A stretch of DNA of 49,687 bases. It comes from DASZMX01 sp035551475 (GTDB taxonomy: Bacteria; Verrucomicrobiota; Verrucomicrobiia; Limisphaerales; Palsa-1400). Where the stretch lies: the NCBI GenBank assembly GCA_035551475.1, contig DASZMX010000123.1:1-49687 (forward strand). Reading direction: 5' to 3'. Position numbers and translations under genes: made by a program. Positions within the stretch are counted from its first letter, which is position 1; each line of letters begins with the position of its first letter. The notes below the pieces were generated by a model. It saw nothing but the letters and a program-made list of their open reading frames with translations. It did no database searches and was not told where the DNA came from. Positions 43,223-49,687 of the stretch are shown one piece after another.

Positions 43223-43249
43223 GGAAACAAAGGGTCCCTAAGTGTTTCC
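43223..43249. repeat. 7-bp inverted repeat with 20-bp centre spacing in the kinase/deacetylase divergent region
   Basis: GGAAACA (43223-43229) and TGTTTCC (43243-43249) are perfect inverted copies, 20 bp apart centre to centre (two helical turns). The right arm is part of the 17-bp motif. Such spacing suits a pair of regulator dimers between the divergent kinase and deacetylase genes. The upstream partner is only weakly present at the pseudopilin gene. Confidence 0.45.
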
Positions 43250-43283
43250 ACCCAGAGCAATTTTTGCCGGCATCTGGTAAATA
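43238..43283 (+). promoter_or_regulatory. Promoter of the polysaccharide deacetylase gene with shared 17-bp motif
   Basis: CTAAGTGTTTCCACCCA (43238-43254) is followed by TAAATA (43278-43283), then 7 bases and the ATG at 43291. Motif-to-ATG distance is 36 bases and TGTTTCC-to-hexamer distance 28 bases, exactly as before the pseudopilin-like gene. The hexamer is AT-rich and -10-like, with no recognisable -35. The expected transcript would start at or next to the ATG. Confidence 0.6.
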
Positions 43284-43290
43284 AATAAGG

Positions 43291-44523
43291 ATGCAAAGAT
43301 TCTCTTTTGCCCGGACGATCGCGCCCATCGCTCTTGTTCTGGCCGGTCTCTCCGCCTTGGGCGGAGCGATTCCCGCCCCGTACGAAGTGGCTACGTGGCA
43401 GGGCTTCCGTCCGGCGGCGGTTTCCTTCACCTTCGACGACAGTTGCCCTAACCAGTTCACCATCGCGCTGCCGATGTTCAACGCGAAGGGGCTCAAGATG
43501 ACGCTTTTCTCCTGCACGGGTGTGATGTTTGCCGGATGGCCCAACTTGAACAAGGCCGCGGCGCAGGGGCATGAAATTGCCAGCCACACCGTCACGCACA
43601 CCAGCTTTGGCGGATTGACGGGCGCGCAGCAACTCGCCGAGATGACCAATTCTCAAAACGCCATCAATGCCAATGTCACCGGCCAAAAATGCGTCACGCT
43701 CGCCTATCCAAATTGCGTGGAAGGAACCGACAGCCTCGTCGCGCAACATTATATCGCGGCGCGCATTTGCTCCGGCCAAATCGTCCCCAAGACTCCGCCC
43801 AATTTCATGAGCATTAGCTCGTACGTCTGCGGCGCCGCGGGTTCAATTCAAACGCTGCCAAACTTCACCAACGCCGCCAATAGCGCGGTGGCCCCGAACG
43901 GCTGGTGCGTGTATTTAATTCACGGCATCGACAATGACGGCGGCTATTCGCCGCTCCCCAGCGCGACCCTGCAACAGTGCGCCAACTTTTTCAGCACGAA
44001 CCAGGACCGCTTCTGGGTGCAAACTTTCGGCAACGTCGTGCGCTACATCCGCGAACGCAACGCCGCGACCGTGGTCGAAGCCGCCCAAGCGGAAGACAGC
44101 ATCACGCTCGCGGTGTCGGACGGACTGGACGACGCCATTTACAATTATCCCATCACCTTGCGCCGTCCGCTGCCCACGAATTGGACGGCGGCGGTGGCAT
44201 CGCAAAACAACGCGCCGATCAAGGCGCAAACGCTGCGGATTCAGTCCACGAATTATATCATGTTCGACGTCGTGCCGGACGCAGGCAGCGTCATTCTATC
44301 CAAGGTGACCGCGCCCTTGTTAAGCGCGCCCTCCCTGGCTGACGCCATGCGGCTCAACATCCGGCTGGATGGGCAGGCGGGCGCGCGCTATGCAATCAGC
44401 TCGTCCACCAACCTGGTCGATTGGACTCCCGTGCAAACCAACGAACTCGTGAGCGCCTCCTCCACCTTTAGCGTGGAGGCGACCAATCAGCCGGTATTCT
44501 TTCGCGCGCAATGGACACAGTAG
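43291..44523 (+). CDS. Exported polysaccharide deacetylase (NodB domain, carbohydrate esterase 4 type)
   Basis: A signal peptide (about 1-28) is followed by a NodB fold (about 40-250). Motif 1 is TFDDS (47-51), with the catalytic base and metal-binding Asp; motif 2 is SHTVTH (98-103), with the two metal His. TFDDS replaces the usual TFDDG. The enzyme removes acetyl groups from GlcNAc-type polysaccharides, but whether the target is peptidoglycan, chitin or exopolysaccharide cannot be read. The C-terminal 60 residues carry SSTNLVDWTPVQTN, the same module that ends the 901-residue repeat protein. Divergent from the PA14 kinase and preceded by the shared 17-bp motif. Confidence 0.85.
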   Translation: MQRFSFARTIAPIALVLAGLSALGGAIPAPYEVATWQGFRPAAVSFTFDDSCPNQFTIALPMFNAKGLKMTLFSCTGVMFAGWPNLNKAAAQGHEIASHTVTHTSFGGLTGAQQLAEMTNSQNAINANVTGQKCVTLAYPNCVEGTDSLVAQHYIAARICSGQIVPKTPPNFMSISSYVCGAAGSIQTLPNFTNAANSAVAPNGWCVYLIHGIDNDGGYSPLPSATLQQCANFFSTNQDRFWVQTFGNVVRYIRERNAATVVEAAQAEDSITLAVSDGLDDAIYNYPITLRRPLPTNWTAAVASQNNAPIKAQTLRIQSTNYIMFDVVPDAGSVILSKVTAPLLSAPSLADAMRLNIRLDGQAGARYAISSSTNLVDWTPVQTNELVSASSTFSVEATNQPVFFRAQWTQ

Positions 44524-44693
44524 CCGGGCCGCGCTATTTCGCGGGCCGATTCCGACCAAAATACGAGCGCCTTTTCCCAACGACGGTGTAGGCGGCAGTC
44601 TGCACCGAGGCGTAGATTACGGTCGAGAATGAGACCAAACCTCTCCGCTGCGGCACAGGCGCCGCCCCGAAATCCTTCCCCAAAGGAATGACT

Positions 44694-45590
44694 ATGAACC
44701 TTGCCGCCTCCCCCGGCGCCGCGCTGGATTCGACCGTCCGGAAAAACCCGGTTAAGTCGGCTATCGGTTGCCCGCGCGATTTTTTGGGCAACCGCTTCGT
44801 GTATGTCGTGGTGTCCGCCCGCGCGCGGGGTCTCTCGATTGGCATCAACATGAACCCGGATCAACGCTGCAACTTCGATTGCGTTTACTGCGAGGTCGAC
44901 CGCGGGCGGCCGCTGGTGGAAACGGAGCTGGATCTGCAAATCATGACCGAGGAATTGCGACGCACGCTGGAGCTGGTCCGCTCCGGACATTTGCGGGACC
45001 GCGACGGATTTCGCGGCATTAGCGCGGAACTGATGACGCTGCGGCATCTCGCGTTGAGCGGCGATGGGGAGCCGACGTTATGCCCGAATTTTCCCGAGAT
45101 CGTGCAAGCGGCCATTCACGTGCGGGCTTGCGGGCCCTCGGGATTCTTCAAGCTGGTTCTCATCACCAACGGCACCGGCCTGGATTTCCGACCGGTGCAG
45201 GACAGCCTGCGCTATTTCACGCGCGAAGACGAAATCTGGATCAAACTCGACGCCGGCACGCAGAATTACATGGACAAGGTCAACCGCAGCAAGGCGCCGC
45301 TGGAAAAAGTGATCAGCAACATTTTGCTGGTGGGACGCCAAAGGCCGGTCGTCCTGCAAAGCCTCTTCCCGATGATTGACGGAAAAGAGCCCGCCGCCGA
45401 GGAAATCAATGAATACGTGCTGCGCCTGAAAGATTTGAAGGACGCCGGAGCCCAAATCAGCCTGGTGCAAATTTACTCGGCGACCCGCCCCACCGCGCAC
45501 ATGGAATGCACCCATCTGCCGCTGAAAACGCTCTCGCGCATTGCGCAACGGGTGAAACTTGAAACGGGCTTGAAAGCCGAAGTGTTTTAG
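44694..45590 (+). CDS. Radical SAM protein of unknown substrate
   Basis: A 298-residue radical SAM enzyme with the 4Fe-4S motif CNFDCVYC (Cys59, Cys63, Cys66) and the following GDGEPTLCPNF segment that binds SAM. The whole resembles the COG0731 group, which includes wyosine-related Fe-S oxidoreductases, but the reaction in bacteria is undefined. I preferred the ATG at 44694 to the one at 44688 because AAAGGA (44682-44687) is then 6 bases away; for the earlier ATG it would be directly adjacent. The 170 bases before it hold no other recognised element. It converges on pgpA with overlapping stop codons. Confidence 0.8.
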   Translation: MNLAASPGAALDSTVRKNPVKSAIGCPRDFLGNRFVYVVVSARARGLSIGINMNPDQRCNFDCVYCEVDRGRPLVETELDLQIMTEELRRTLELVRSGHLRDRDGFRGISAELMTLRHLALSGDGEPTLCPNFPEIVQAAIHVRACGPSGFFKLVLITNGTGLDFRPVQDSLRYFTREDEIWIKLDAGTQNYMDKVNRSKAPLEKVISNILLVGRQRPVVLQSLFPMIDGKEPAAEEINEYVLRLKDLKDAGAQISLVQIYSATRPTAHMECTHLPLKTLSRIAQRVKLETGLKAEVF

Positions 45591-46084
45591 CGGCTCAACA
45601 CGCCGAGAAAAATCAGGCCCGCCCCCATCACCACATTGACGTAAACGGCGGCCAGCGTGTCATCGATCGTCACGCCCCAACCGCCCGGCAGCGCCTGGCT
45701 CTGCCGCACCGGCCAGGGCTTCCAAACGTCAAACAAACGGAAGAGCGCGAACACAATCAGCGTCCCCGGCCAATACCGCGCGAAAAAGCCGGGCCAGTCC
45801 CGCGGCGTCGCGGCGGCCAGCATCCACACGGTGAAACAGAGCGGCATCGCGGCAATTTCATCCAGCACCACGGAGCCCGGATCGCGCTTTTGCAGGATTT
45901 TTTCGCCTTCGCCGCAGAGCCAAACCGACAGCGCAAAGGCCGCGATGTTTCCGATGACGAACCAAATCCACGAATGGCTGGACAAAAGCAGGAAGAACCA
46001 TCCCACGCCGACCACGGAGCCAAATGTGCCCGGCGCCACCGGCGCGCGGCCCGCGCCCAACCCCTGCGCGATCCACAACTTCAT
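45587..46084 (-). CDS. pgpA: PgpA, phosphatidylglycerophosphatase A
   Basis: Membrane phosphatase that removes the phosphate from phosphatidylglycerol-phosphate, the last step to phosphatidylglycerol. Family marks: GAGRAPVAPGTFGSVVG near the N-terminus, VVLDEIAAMPLCF in the middle, FRLFDVWKPWPVRQSQALPGGWGVTIDD and a final membrane helix. From ATG 46084 it has 165 residues, the normal size. It overlaps the stop of pgsA by ATGA, so two successive steps of one pathway are translationally coupled. A longer open frame upstream is a shadow over pgsA. Confidence 0.93.
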   Translation of the reverse strand: MKLWIAQGLGAGRAPVAPGTFGSVVGVGWFFLLLSSHSWIWFVIGNIAAFALSVWLCGEGEKILQKRDPGSVVLDEIAAMPLCFTVWMLAAATPRDWPGFFARYWPGTLIVFALFRLFDVWKPWPVRQSQALPGGWGVTIDDTLAAVYVNVVMGAGLIFLGVLSR

Positions 46085-46668
46085 AGATCGGCCAGATACA
46101 GCGAGCGATTCCGCCACAAATAAATCAGGCCGGAAATCGCTGTCATCAGAATGGCCACCCACACCGAAATCGGCGTAAACCAATCCACCCAGGGCTTGCC
46201 GAAAATGGAAAAGCCAAACAATTCGCCGATCACGCCCCATTGCGCGTAGCTGTGCTGCACGAGCAGGGAAATAATCGCGATGATCTGCGAGATGGTTTTG
46301 TTTTTGCCAAAGCGCTCGGCCGCCAGCACGAGATTTTTGGAGGCCGCCAGCAGCCGCAGCCCGGTCACCGCCAATTCCCGCGCCACCACCACCACCGCCA
46401 TCCAACCGGGCATCCAATGCAAATCAATGAAGGCAATATACGCCGAACACACCAGAATTTTGTCGGCCAGCGGGTCCATCAGCACGCCGAAATTGGTGAT
46501 GAGATTGTCGCGCCGCGCAATTTTCCCGTCAAAATAATCGGTGAGCCCGGCGATGCTGAAAAAAATCAGGGCGATCGTTTCGTGGAAATAGAAGACGGGG
46601 AAAATCGCCGCGAGAAAGCCCACCGTCAAAACGAAGCGCGAAATGGTTAATTTGTTGGGAACGTTCAT
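46081..46668 (-). CDS. pgsA: PgsA, CDP-diacylglycerol--glycerol-3-phosphate phosphatidyltransferase
   Basis: Membrane enzyme that makes phosphatidylglycerol-phosphate, substrate of the next gene's product. The CDP-alcohol phosphotransferase signature D-x2-DG-x2-AR-x8-G-x3-D-x3-D is complete in DYFDGKIARRDN...GVLMDPLADK (about 43-70). From ATG 46668 it has 195 residues with about five to six helices, as expected (MNVPNKLTISRF at the start). The upstream extension of the frame to 46848 lies over the end of rimO and has no membrane character. rimO ends 61 bases upstream. Confidence 0.94.
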   Translation of the reverse strand: MNVPNKLTISRFVLTVGFLAAIFPVFYFHETIALIFFSIAGLTDYFDGKIARRDNLITNFGVLMDPLADKILVCSAYIAFIDLHWMPGWMAVVVVARELAVTGLRLLAASKNLVLAAERFGKNKTISQIIAIISLLVQHSYAQWGVIGELFGFSIFGKPWVDWFTPISVWVAILMTAISGLIYLWRNRSLYLADL

Positions 46669-46729
46669 GCGCGCATTCGAGGCGCAATAAACACACCTGC
46701 GCGGGCGCCGGGCAAGTTTAAAGTGCGGT

Positions 46730-48346
46730 TCATCGGGCAGCGGTCGGCGCCAGACTCTCCGCCAGCAAATCGTAATCGGTGTGGCCCACAATCCGCACCT
46801 GGGCAAACTCGCCCACCGGCAGGCGCCCGCGCACATACACGCGGCCATCGATGTCCGGCGCGTCCGCCTCGCCGCGGGCGATGGAAAAACGGCCCTTGGC
46901 GGGAACCTGCCCCGGCCCGGCCCCGTTGCGAATCAAGCCATGCTCCCAGGAACTGACGTTGGCCGCGCCAATTTCCTTGCCGGAAACCTCGCCTTCCACC
47001 AGCACGCGCAATTCCTGGCCCACATAACGCCCCGCCACTTCGCGCGCGACTTCGCGCTGCGCGGCCATCGCCAGCGCCTGGCGCTTCTGTTTGACGTCAT
47101 CGGGCACCTGGCCATCCATTTTGCCCGCGCGGGTGCCGTCCTGCTGGGAATAGACAAATACGCCGAGCCGCTCGAATTTCGCCGTGCGGATGAAATCAAG
47201 CAGCGTTTGAAAATATTCCTCCGTCTCGCCCGGAAACCCGACAATGAAGGTCGTGCGCAGGGCAATCCCCGGAATCCCGGCGCGAATCCGGGCGATCAGG
47301 TCAATAATATATTGCTGCGACGTTTCGCGGCGCATGCGCTCCAGCATGTTGCTGTGAATGTGCTGCAGCGGCATGTCCACATAACGCGCCACCTTGCGCG
47401 CTTGCGCCAGCGTGCGGATCAATTCGTCCGTCCAATGCGCGGGATGCGTGTAGAGCAGCCTGATCCAGAAATCGCCCGGAATGCCGTCCAATTCCCGCAG
47501 CAGCGAGCTGAGCGTCGTCGCGTCCGAGCCGAGCGCGGAAGCGGCCGCGTTGAATTTCTCCGGAGAGGAAATAGCGCGGCTGGCGTTGGCCCGCAGATCA
47601 AGCCCGTAATAGGTCGAGTCCTGCGAAATCAGGTTCAGCTCCTTTACGCCGTCGGCCGCCATTTGGCGCGCTTCGCGGACGATGTCGGCCTGCGCGCGGC
47701 TGCGATGGGAGCCGCGCATGCGCGGGATAATGCAAAAGCTGCACGGGTGATTGCAGCCCTCGGCAATTTTCACATACGCGAAATGCCGCGGAGTCAACCG
47801 AAAGCGCGGGGTGCCGAAATCCGGAATGTAAACCGGACGGGCGTTGACTTCGATGAGCGGCGCGGGGGCCTTCGCCTCCGCCTGGGAAATTTGTTTGACA
47901 ATATTTTGCCGCGAGCGCGCCCGCGCCGCCGGCAGGCCGGCCTGGAGTTTTTCGCGCCGGCGCGCCAGGGCCTCGCCCACGATGCGGGAAACGTCAGCGA
48001 CTTGGTCGGTGCCCATAAACGCGTCCACCTCGGGCAGCAAGGTGGGCAGTTCGCCGCGAAAACGCTGCGGCAGGCAGCCGGAAACGATCAGGCCTTGCGC
48101 GGGATTGGTTTGGGAGCGGACCTCGGCGGATTGCAGGATGGCGTCCACGCTTTCCTCCTGGGCCGTGTCAATAAAAGAGCAGGTGTTGACTATCACCACG
48201 TCGGCTTCCGACGCCTGGTTGGTGATTTCCATGCCGTCCTTGAGCATGGAGCCGAGCATGATTTCCGCGTCCACGAGATTTTTCGCGCAGCCCAGGGAAA
48301 TCAGCCCCACGCGAATCGGCCCGGATTTTGATGCTTTGGTCGCCAT
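46730..48346 (-). CDS. rimO: RimO, ribosomal protein S12 methylthiotransferase, with extra segments
   Basis: Radical SAM methylthiotransferase that modifies an Asp of ribosomal protein S12. The N-terminal UPF0004 domain has Cys20, Cys56 and Cys91 for one 4Fe-4S cluster; the radical SAM core has CNHPCSFC (Cys198, Cys202, Cys205) for the second; a TRAM domain closes the protein. ISLGCAKNLVDAE at the start is RimO-like rather than MiaB-like. At 538 residues it is about 90 longer than the usual 430-450, owing to insertions at about 130-175 (basic, Ala/Arg-rich) and about 262-285. Both lie between conserved blocks and keep frame, so the gene appears intact. Confidence 0.92.
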   Translation of the reverse strand: MATKASKSGPIRVGLISLGCAKNLVDAEIMLGSMLKDGMEITNQASEADVVIVNTCSFIDTAQEESVDAILQSAEVRSQTNPAQGLIVSGCLPQRFRGELPTLLPEVDAFMGTDQVADVSRIVGEALARRREKLQAGLPAARARSRQNIVKQISQAEAKAPAPLIEVNARPVYIPDFGTPRFRLTPRHFAYVKIAEGCNHPCSFCIIPRMRGSHRSRAQADIVREARQMAADGVKELNLISQDSTYYGLDLRANASRAISSPEKFNAAASALGSDATTLSSLLRELDGIPGDFWIRLLYTHPAHWTDELIRTLAQARKVARYVDMPLQHIHSNMLERMRRETSQQYIIDLIARIRAGIPGIALRTTFIVGFPGETEEYFQTLLDFIRTAKFERLGVFVYSQQDGTRAGKMDGQVPDDVKQKRQALAMAAQREVAREVAGRYVGQELRVLVEGEVSGKEIGAANVSSWEHGLIRNGAGPGQVPAKGRFSIARGEADAPDIDGRVYVRGRLPVGEFAQVRIVGHTDYDLLAESLAPTAAR

Positions 48347-48385
48347 GAATGAAAATAGACTGGAAGCGGAATTACGCCATGCCGC

Positions 48386-48877
48386 TCAGCGCACTGCGGG
48401 CAAGGGCAGCGGCAGCGTCTGCGGCGTGGTCGCTCCCTGGTAGGCGCCCGTGCTCAGCCCGTCCAGCGGGTCGCGCGTTTGGGAATGCATCCACACAAAA
48501 TAGCCGACGACCGACGCGCTCACCACCAGCGCCGCCAGCAATCCCGGCAACGCCATGCGCCGGCTGTACTTGGCCAGGTGAAACATCACCTTGTCCACGA
48601 ATCCGACTTGCGGCGGCGACAACGCCGGTTCCGCATGGCCCGATTGCGCGAGTTCCTTGTTCAGCGCATCGAGCGTTTGCTGCACGTCGAGCTTGAGCAA
48701 GCCGGCATACGTGCGGACAAAGCCGCGAATATAAACCGGCGCCGAAAACACCTCGTAATTCCCCGCCTCCAACGCGCGGATATGGTCGCCGCGAATCTTG
48801 GTCATGTCCGCGACCTCATGAATCTTCAGGGATTGCGTCTCGCGGGCGGCCCTCAATTGTTCGGCAACAGTCGGCAT
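48386..48877 (-). CDS. RodZ-like protein (HTH_25 domain plus one membrane helix)
   Basis: A 163-residue protein. An N-terminal helix-turn-helix of the RodZ type (about 5-70, VAEQLRAARETQSLKIHEVAD, YIRGFVRTYAGLL) is followed by a linker, one membrane helix (about 108-128) and a short Pro/Thr-rich periplasmic tail. RodZ links MreB to the elongasome in rod-shaped cells, but this version lacks the long C-terminal beta domain, so its role is uncertain. ATG 48877 gives the canonical N-terminus (MPTVAEQLRAARE). It precedes rimO on the same strand (39-base gap) and is divergent from the GntR gene. Confidence 0.75.
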   Translation of the reverse strand: MPTVAEQLRAARETQSLKIHEVADMTKIRGDHIRALEAGNYEVFSAPVYIRGFVRTYAGLLKLDVQQTLDALNKELAQSGHAEPALSPPQVGFVDKVMFHLAKYSRRMALPGLLAALVVSASVVGYFVWMHSQTRDPLDGLSTGAYQGATTPQTLPLPLPAVR

Positions 48878-48932
48878 TAAACGGCCAATGTACGGAAGGC
48901 AGGCTGGATTTGGAAGGCAAAAAGGTTCCGGC

Positions 48933-48961
48933 TTGACACGCCGCGCCAACTGTCATACTGT
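48933..48961 (+). promoter_or_regulatory. Promoter of the GntR-ABC operon
   Basis: TTGACA (48933-48938), a perfect -35, is followed after 17 bases by TACTGT (48956-48961). An alternative -10, CATACT (48954-48959), has 15-base spacing. Expected transcription start is about 10 bases before the ATG at 48979, so the leader is very short. Confidence 0.55.
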
Positions 48962-48972
48962 CCTATGTCAGT
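48949..48972. promoter_or_regulatory. Palindromic operator overlapping the GntR promoter -10
   Basis: ACTGTCATA (48949-48957) and TATGTCAGT (48964-48972) are inverted copies matching at 8 of 9 positions, with a 6-base spacer. The dyad covers the -10 and the start of transcription, where a bound repressor would block RNA polymerase. This is the expected arrangement for autoregulation by the GntR-family protein encoded next. Confidence 0.6.
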
Positions 48973-48978
48973 TAGTTT

Positions 48979-49401
48979 ATGCTGTGGCAGATCGATTTTA
49001 AATTGGGCAAGCCGGTTTACCTCCAATTGGTGGACCAAATTCGCTACGCGGCGGCCTCGGGCGCGCTGCGCGCGGGGGAGCCTTTGCCCTCCATCCGTCC
49101 GCTGGCGGAAGAGTTGCGCGTCAATCGAAACACCATTGCCAAGGCTTACGCGGAATTGGAAAACCAGGGAGTCATCGAAACGATCCAAGGCAAGGGCTGT
49201 TTTCTCAAGGAAAGCGCCAGCCCCTTTTCCAAAACTGTGCGGCATAAACTGCTGGTCCAGCAGATCGACGCGGCGATCGTCGCGGCGCATCACCTGCAAG
49301 TGGAAAGAGCGCCGTTTCTGGCCGTGGTGCAGGAGCGTCTGGATCACTTTGAAAAAATGGCGCAAGCCGATGAAGCCAACGCCACGAGAAAAATCACATG
49401 A
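48979..49401 (+). CDS. GntR-family regulator, YtrA subfamily
   Basis: A 140-residue repressor-type protein. Its winged helix-turn-helix (about 9-75) has PVYLQLVDQIRYAAASGAL, LPSIRPLAEELRVNRNTIAKAYAELE and GVIETIQGKGCFL, standard for GntR. The C-terminal part is only about 60 residues and helical, as in the YtrA subfamily, which lacks a large ligand domain and usually controls an adjacent ABC transporter. Here the ABC ATPase gene follows with an ATGA overlap, fitting that pattern. A palindrome lies over its own promoter. The signal in related systems is often cell-envelope stress or antibiotics; here it is unknown. Confidence 0.9.
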   Translation: MLWQIDFKLGKPVYLQLVDQIRYAAASGALRAGEPLPSIRPLAEELRVNRNTIAKAYAELENQGVIETIQGKGCFLKESASPFSKTVRHKLLVQQIDAAIVAAHHLQVERAPFLAVVQERLDHFEKMAQADEANATRKIT

Positions 49402-49687
49402 ACCAGCCAGCCATTGAAATCACCGGACTCAGCCGCCGCTACGGAAACATCGACGCCGTGCAAGGCCTCAACCTCACGGCGCCACGCGGGCGATGCTATG
49501 GATTTTTCGGCCGCAACGGCGCGGGCAAGACCACCACCATTAAATGCCTGCTCAACCTGCTTCGCCCGGAATCCGGATCACTCCGCATCCTGGGCCTTGA
49601 TCCGCGACGTGATGAAGTGGCGGTCAAACGGCGCCTTTCCTATGTGCCCGATGCGGTGGCGTTTTATCCGTGGATGACGGTGACAGA
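49398..49687 (+). CDS. ABC transporter ATP-binding protein (3' part outside window)
   Basis: The first 96 residues of an ABC ATPase. The start MNQPAIEITGLSRRYGNIDAV is followed by Walker A FGRNGAGKTTTIK (about 37-49) and the Q-loop-side segment RRLSYVPDAVAFYPWMTV, where the usual Gln is replaced by Pro/Asp. The gene runs off the window before the signature motif and Walker B. It overlaps the GntR gene by ATGA. By analogy with YtrA-type loci a permease gene should follow; the transported substrate cannot be inferred. Confidence 0.9.
   Translation, partial: MNQPAIEITGLSRRYGNIDAVQGLNLTAPRGRCYGFFGRNGAGKTTTIKCLLNLLRPESGSLRILGLDPRRDEVAVKRRLSYVPDAVAFYPWMTVT

Noticed and set aside
43142..43290. ECF-sigma or sigma-54 promoter explanation for the shared 17-bp motif
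   Set aside because: No GG-N10-GC pair for sigma-54, and TGTTTCC is 28 bp from the -10-like hexamer, too far for an ECF -35.
46085..46417. N-terminal extension of pgpA
   Set aside because: Lies over pgsA in another frame; the family N-terminus begins at 46084.
1..49687. tRNA or rRNA genes, CRISPR arrays, insertion sequences, phage or defence systems
   Set aside because: I looked on both strands and saw no T-loop/anticodon patterns, spaced direct repeats, transposase or integrase genes, or recognised defence genes.

Overview
The window reads as a chromosomal segment of a Verrucomicrobiota bacterium, probably close to the Pedosphaera/Limisphaera group. This is inferred from protein style, not from a marker search. 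The clues are a pseudopilin-like secreted protein of the verrucomicrobial/planctomycetal type, secreted proteins ending in a 'STNLxxW' module, a two-component kinase with a PA14-bearing ectodomain, a PSCyt1-like cytochrome, and a division cluster that still has FtsZ. The DNA is GC-rich throughout, and most genes lack a strong Shine-Dalgarno sequence. I saw no IS elements, prophage, CRISPR array, tRNA or rRNA.

Layout. 1-6216: end of a division/cell-wall (dcw) cluster, murG(partial)-murB-ddl-ftsQ-ftsA-ftsZ, all overlapping or nearly so, with no murC between murG and murB. 6252-8944: a lone receiver protein and RNase R. 8941-13501: two small membrane proteins, a 901-residue secreted protein built from 219-residue repeats, and an aquaporin-like channel. 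13503-16493: a large periplasmic TPR protein followed by an IscA/ErpA-type protein. 16611-21594: a xylan-use operon (GH3 glycosidase, GPH-family symporter, secreted GH10 xylanase). 21631-25232: a membrane protein, a VKOR-DsbA fusion with a small c-type cytochrome, PilT and a PilZ-like protein. 25329-30994: uvrB divergent from a PAS/GAF sensor kinase and its receiver partner. 31013-35939: purL, a PBP4-type DacB and two envelope proteins. 35940-36338: the only gene-free stretch above 300 bp; it holds a weak SRP-RNA candidate and a good promoter for rpmI-rplT-pheS. 38070-44523: a lone receiver, a pseudopilin-like protein, a NarL-type two-component system with a PA14 ectodomain, and a polysaccharide deacetylase. 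44694-49687: a radical SAM protein, pgpA-pgsA, rimO, a RodZ-like protein, and a GntR regulator with the start of an ABC transporter.

The strongest unlisted signal is a 17-bp sequence (CTARGTGTTTCCACCCA) found twice, once before the pseudopilin-like gene and once before the deacetylase gene. These are the two genes flanking the NarL-type two-component operon. Both copies lie exactly 36 bp before an ATG, and both have an AT-rich -10-like hexamer (TAAATA or TATAAA) at the same place, 7 bp before that ATG. This suggests a small regulon of a local signalling system whose sensor may detect an extracellular glycan. Several promoters in the window fall so close to the start codon that leaderless transcripts are likely.
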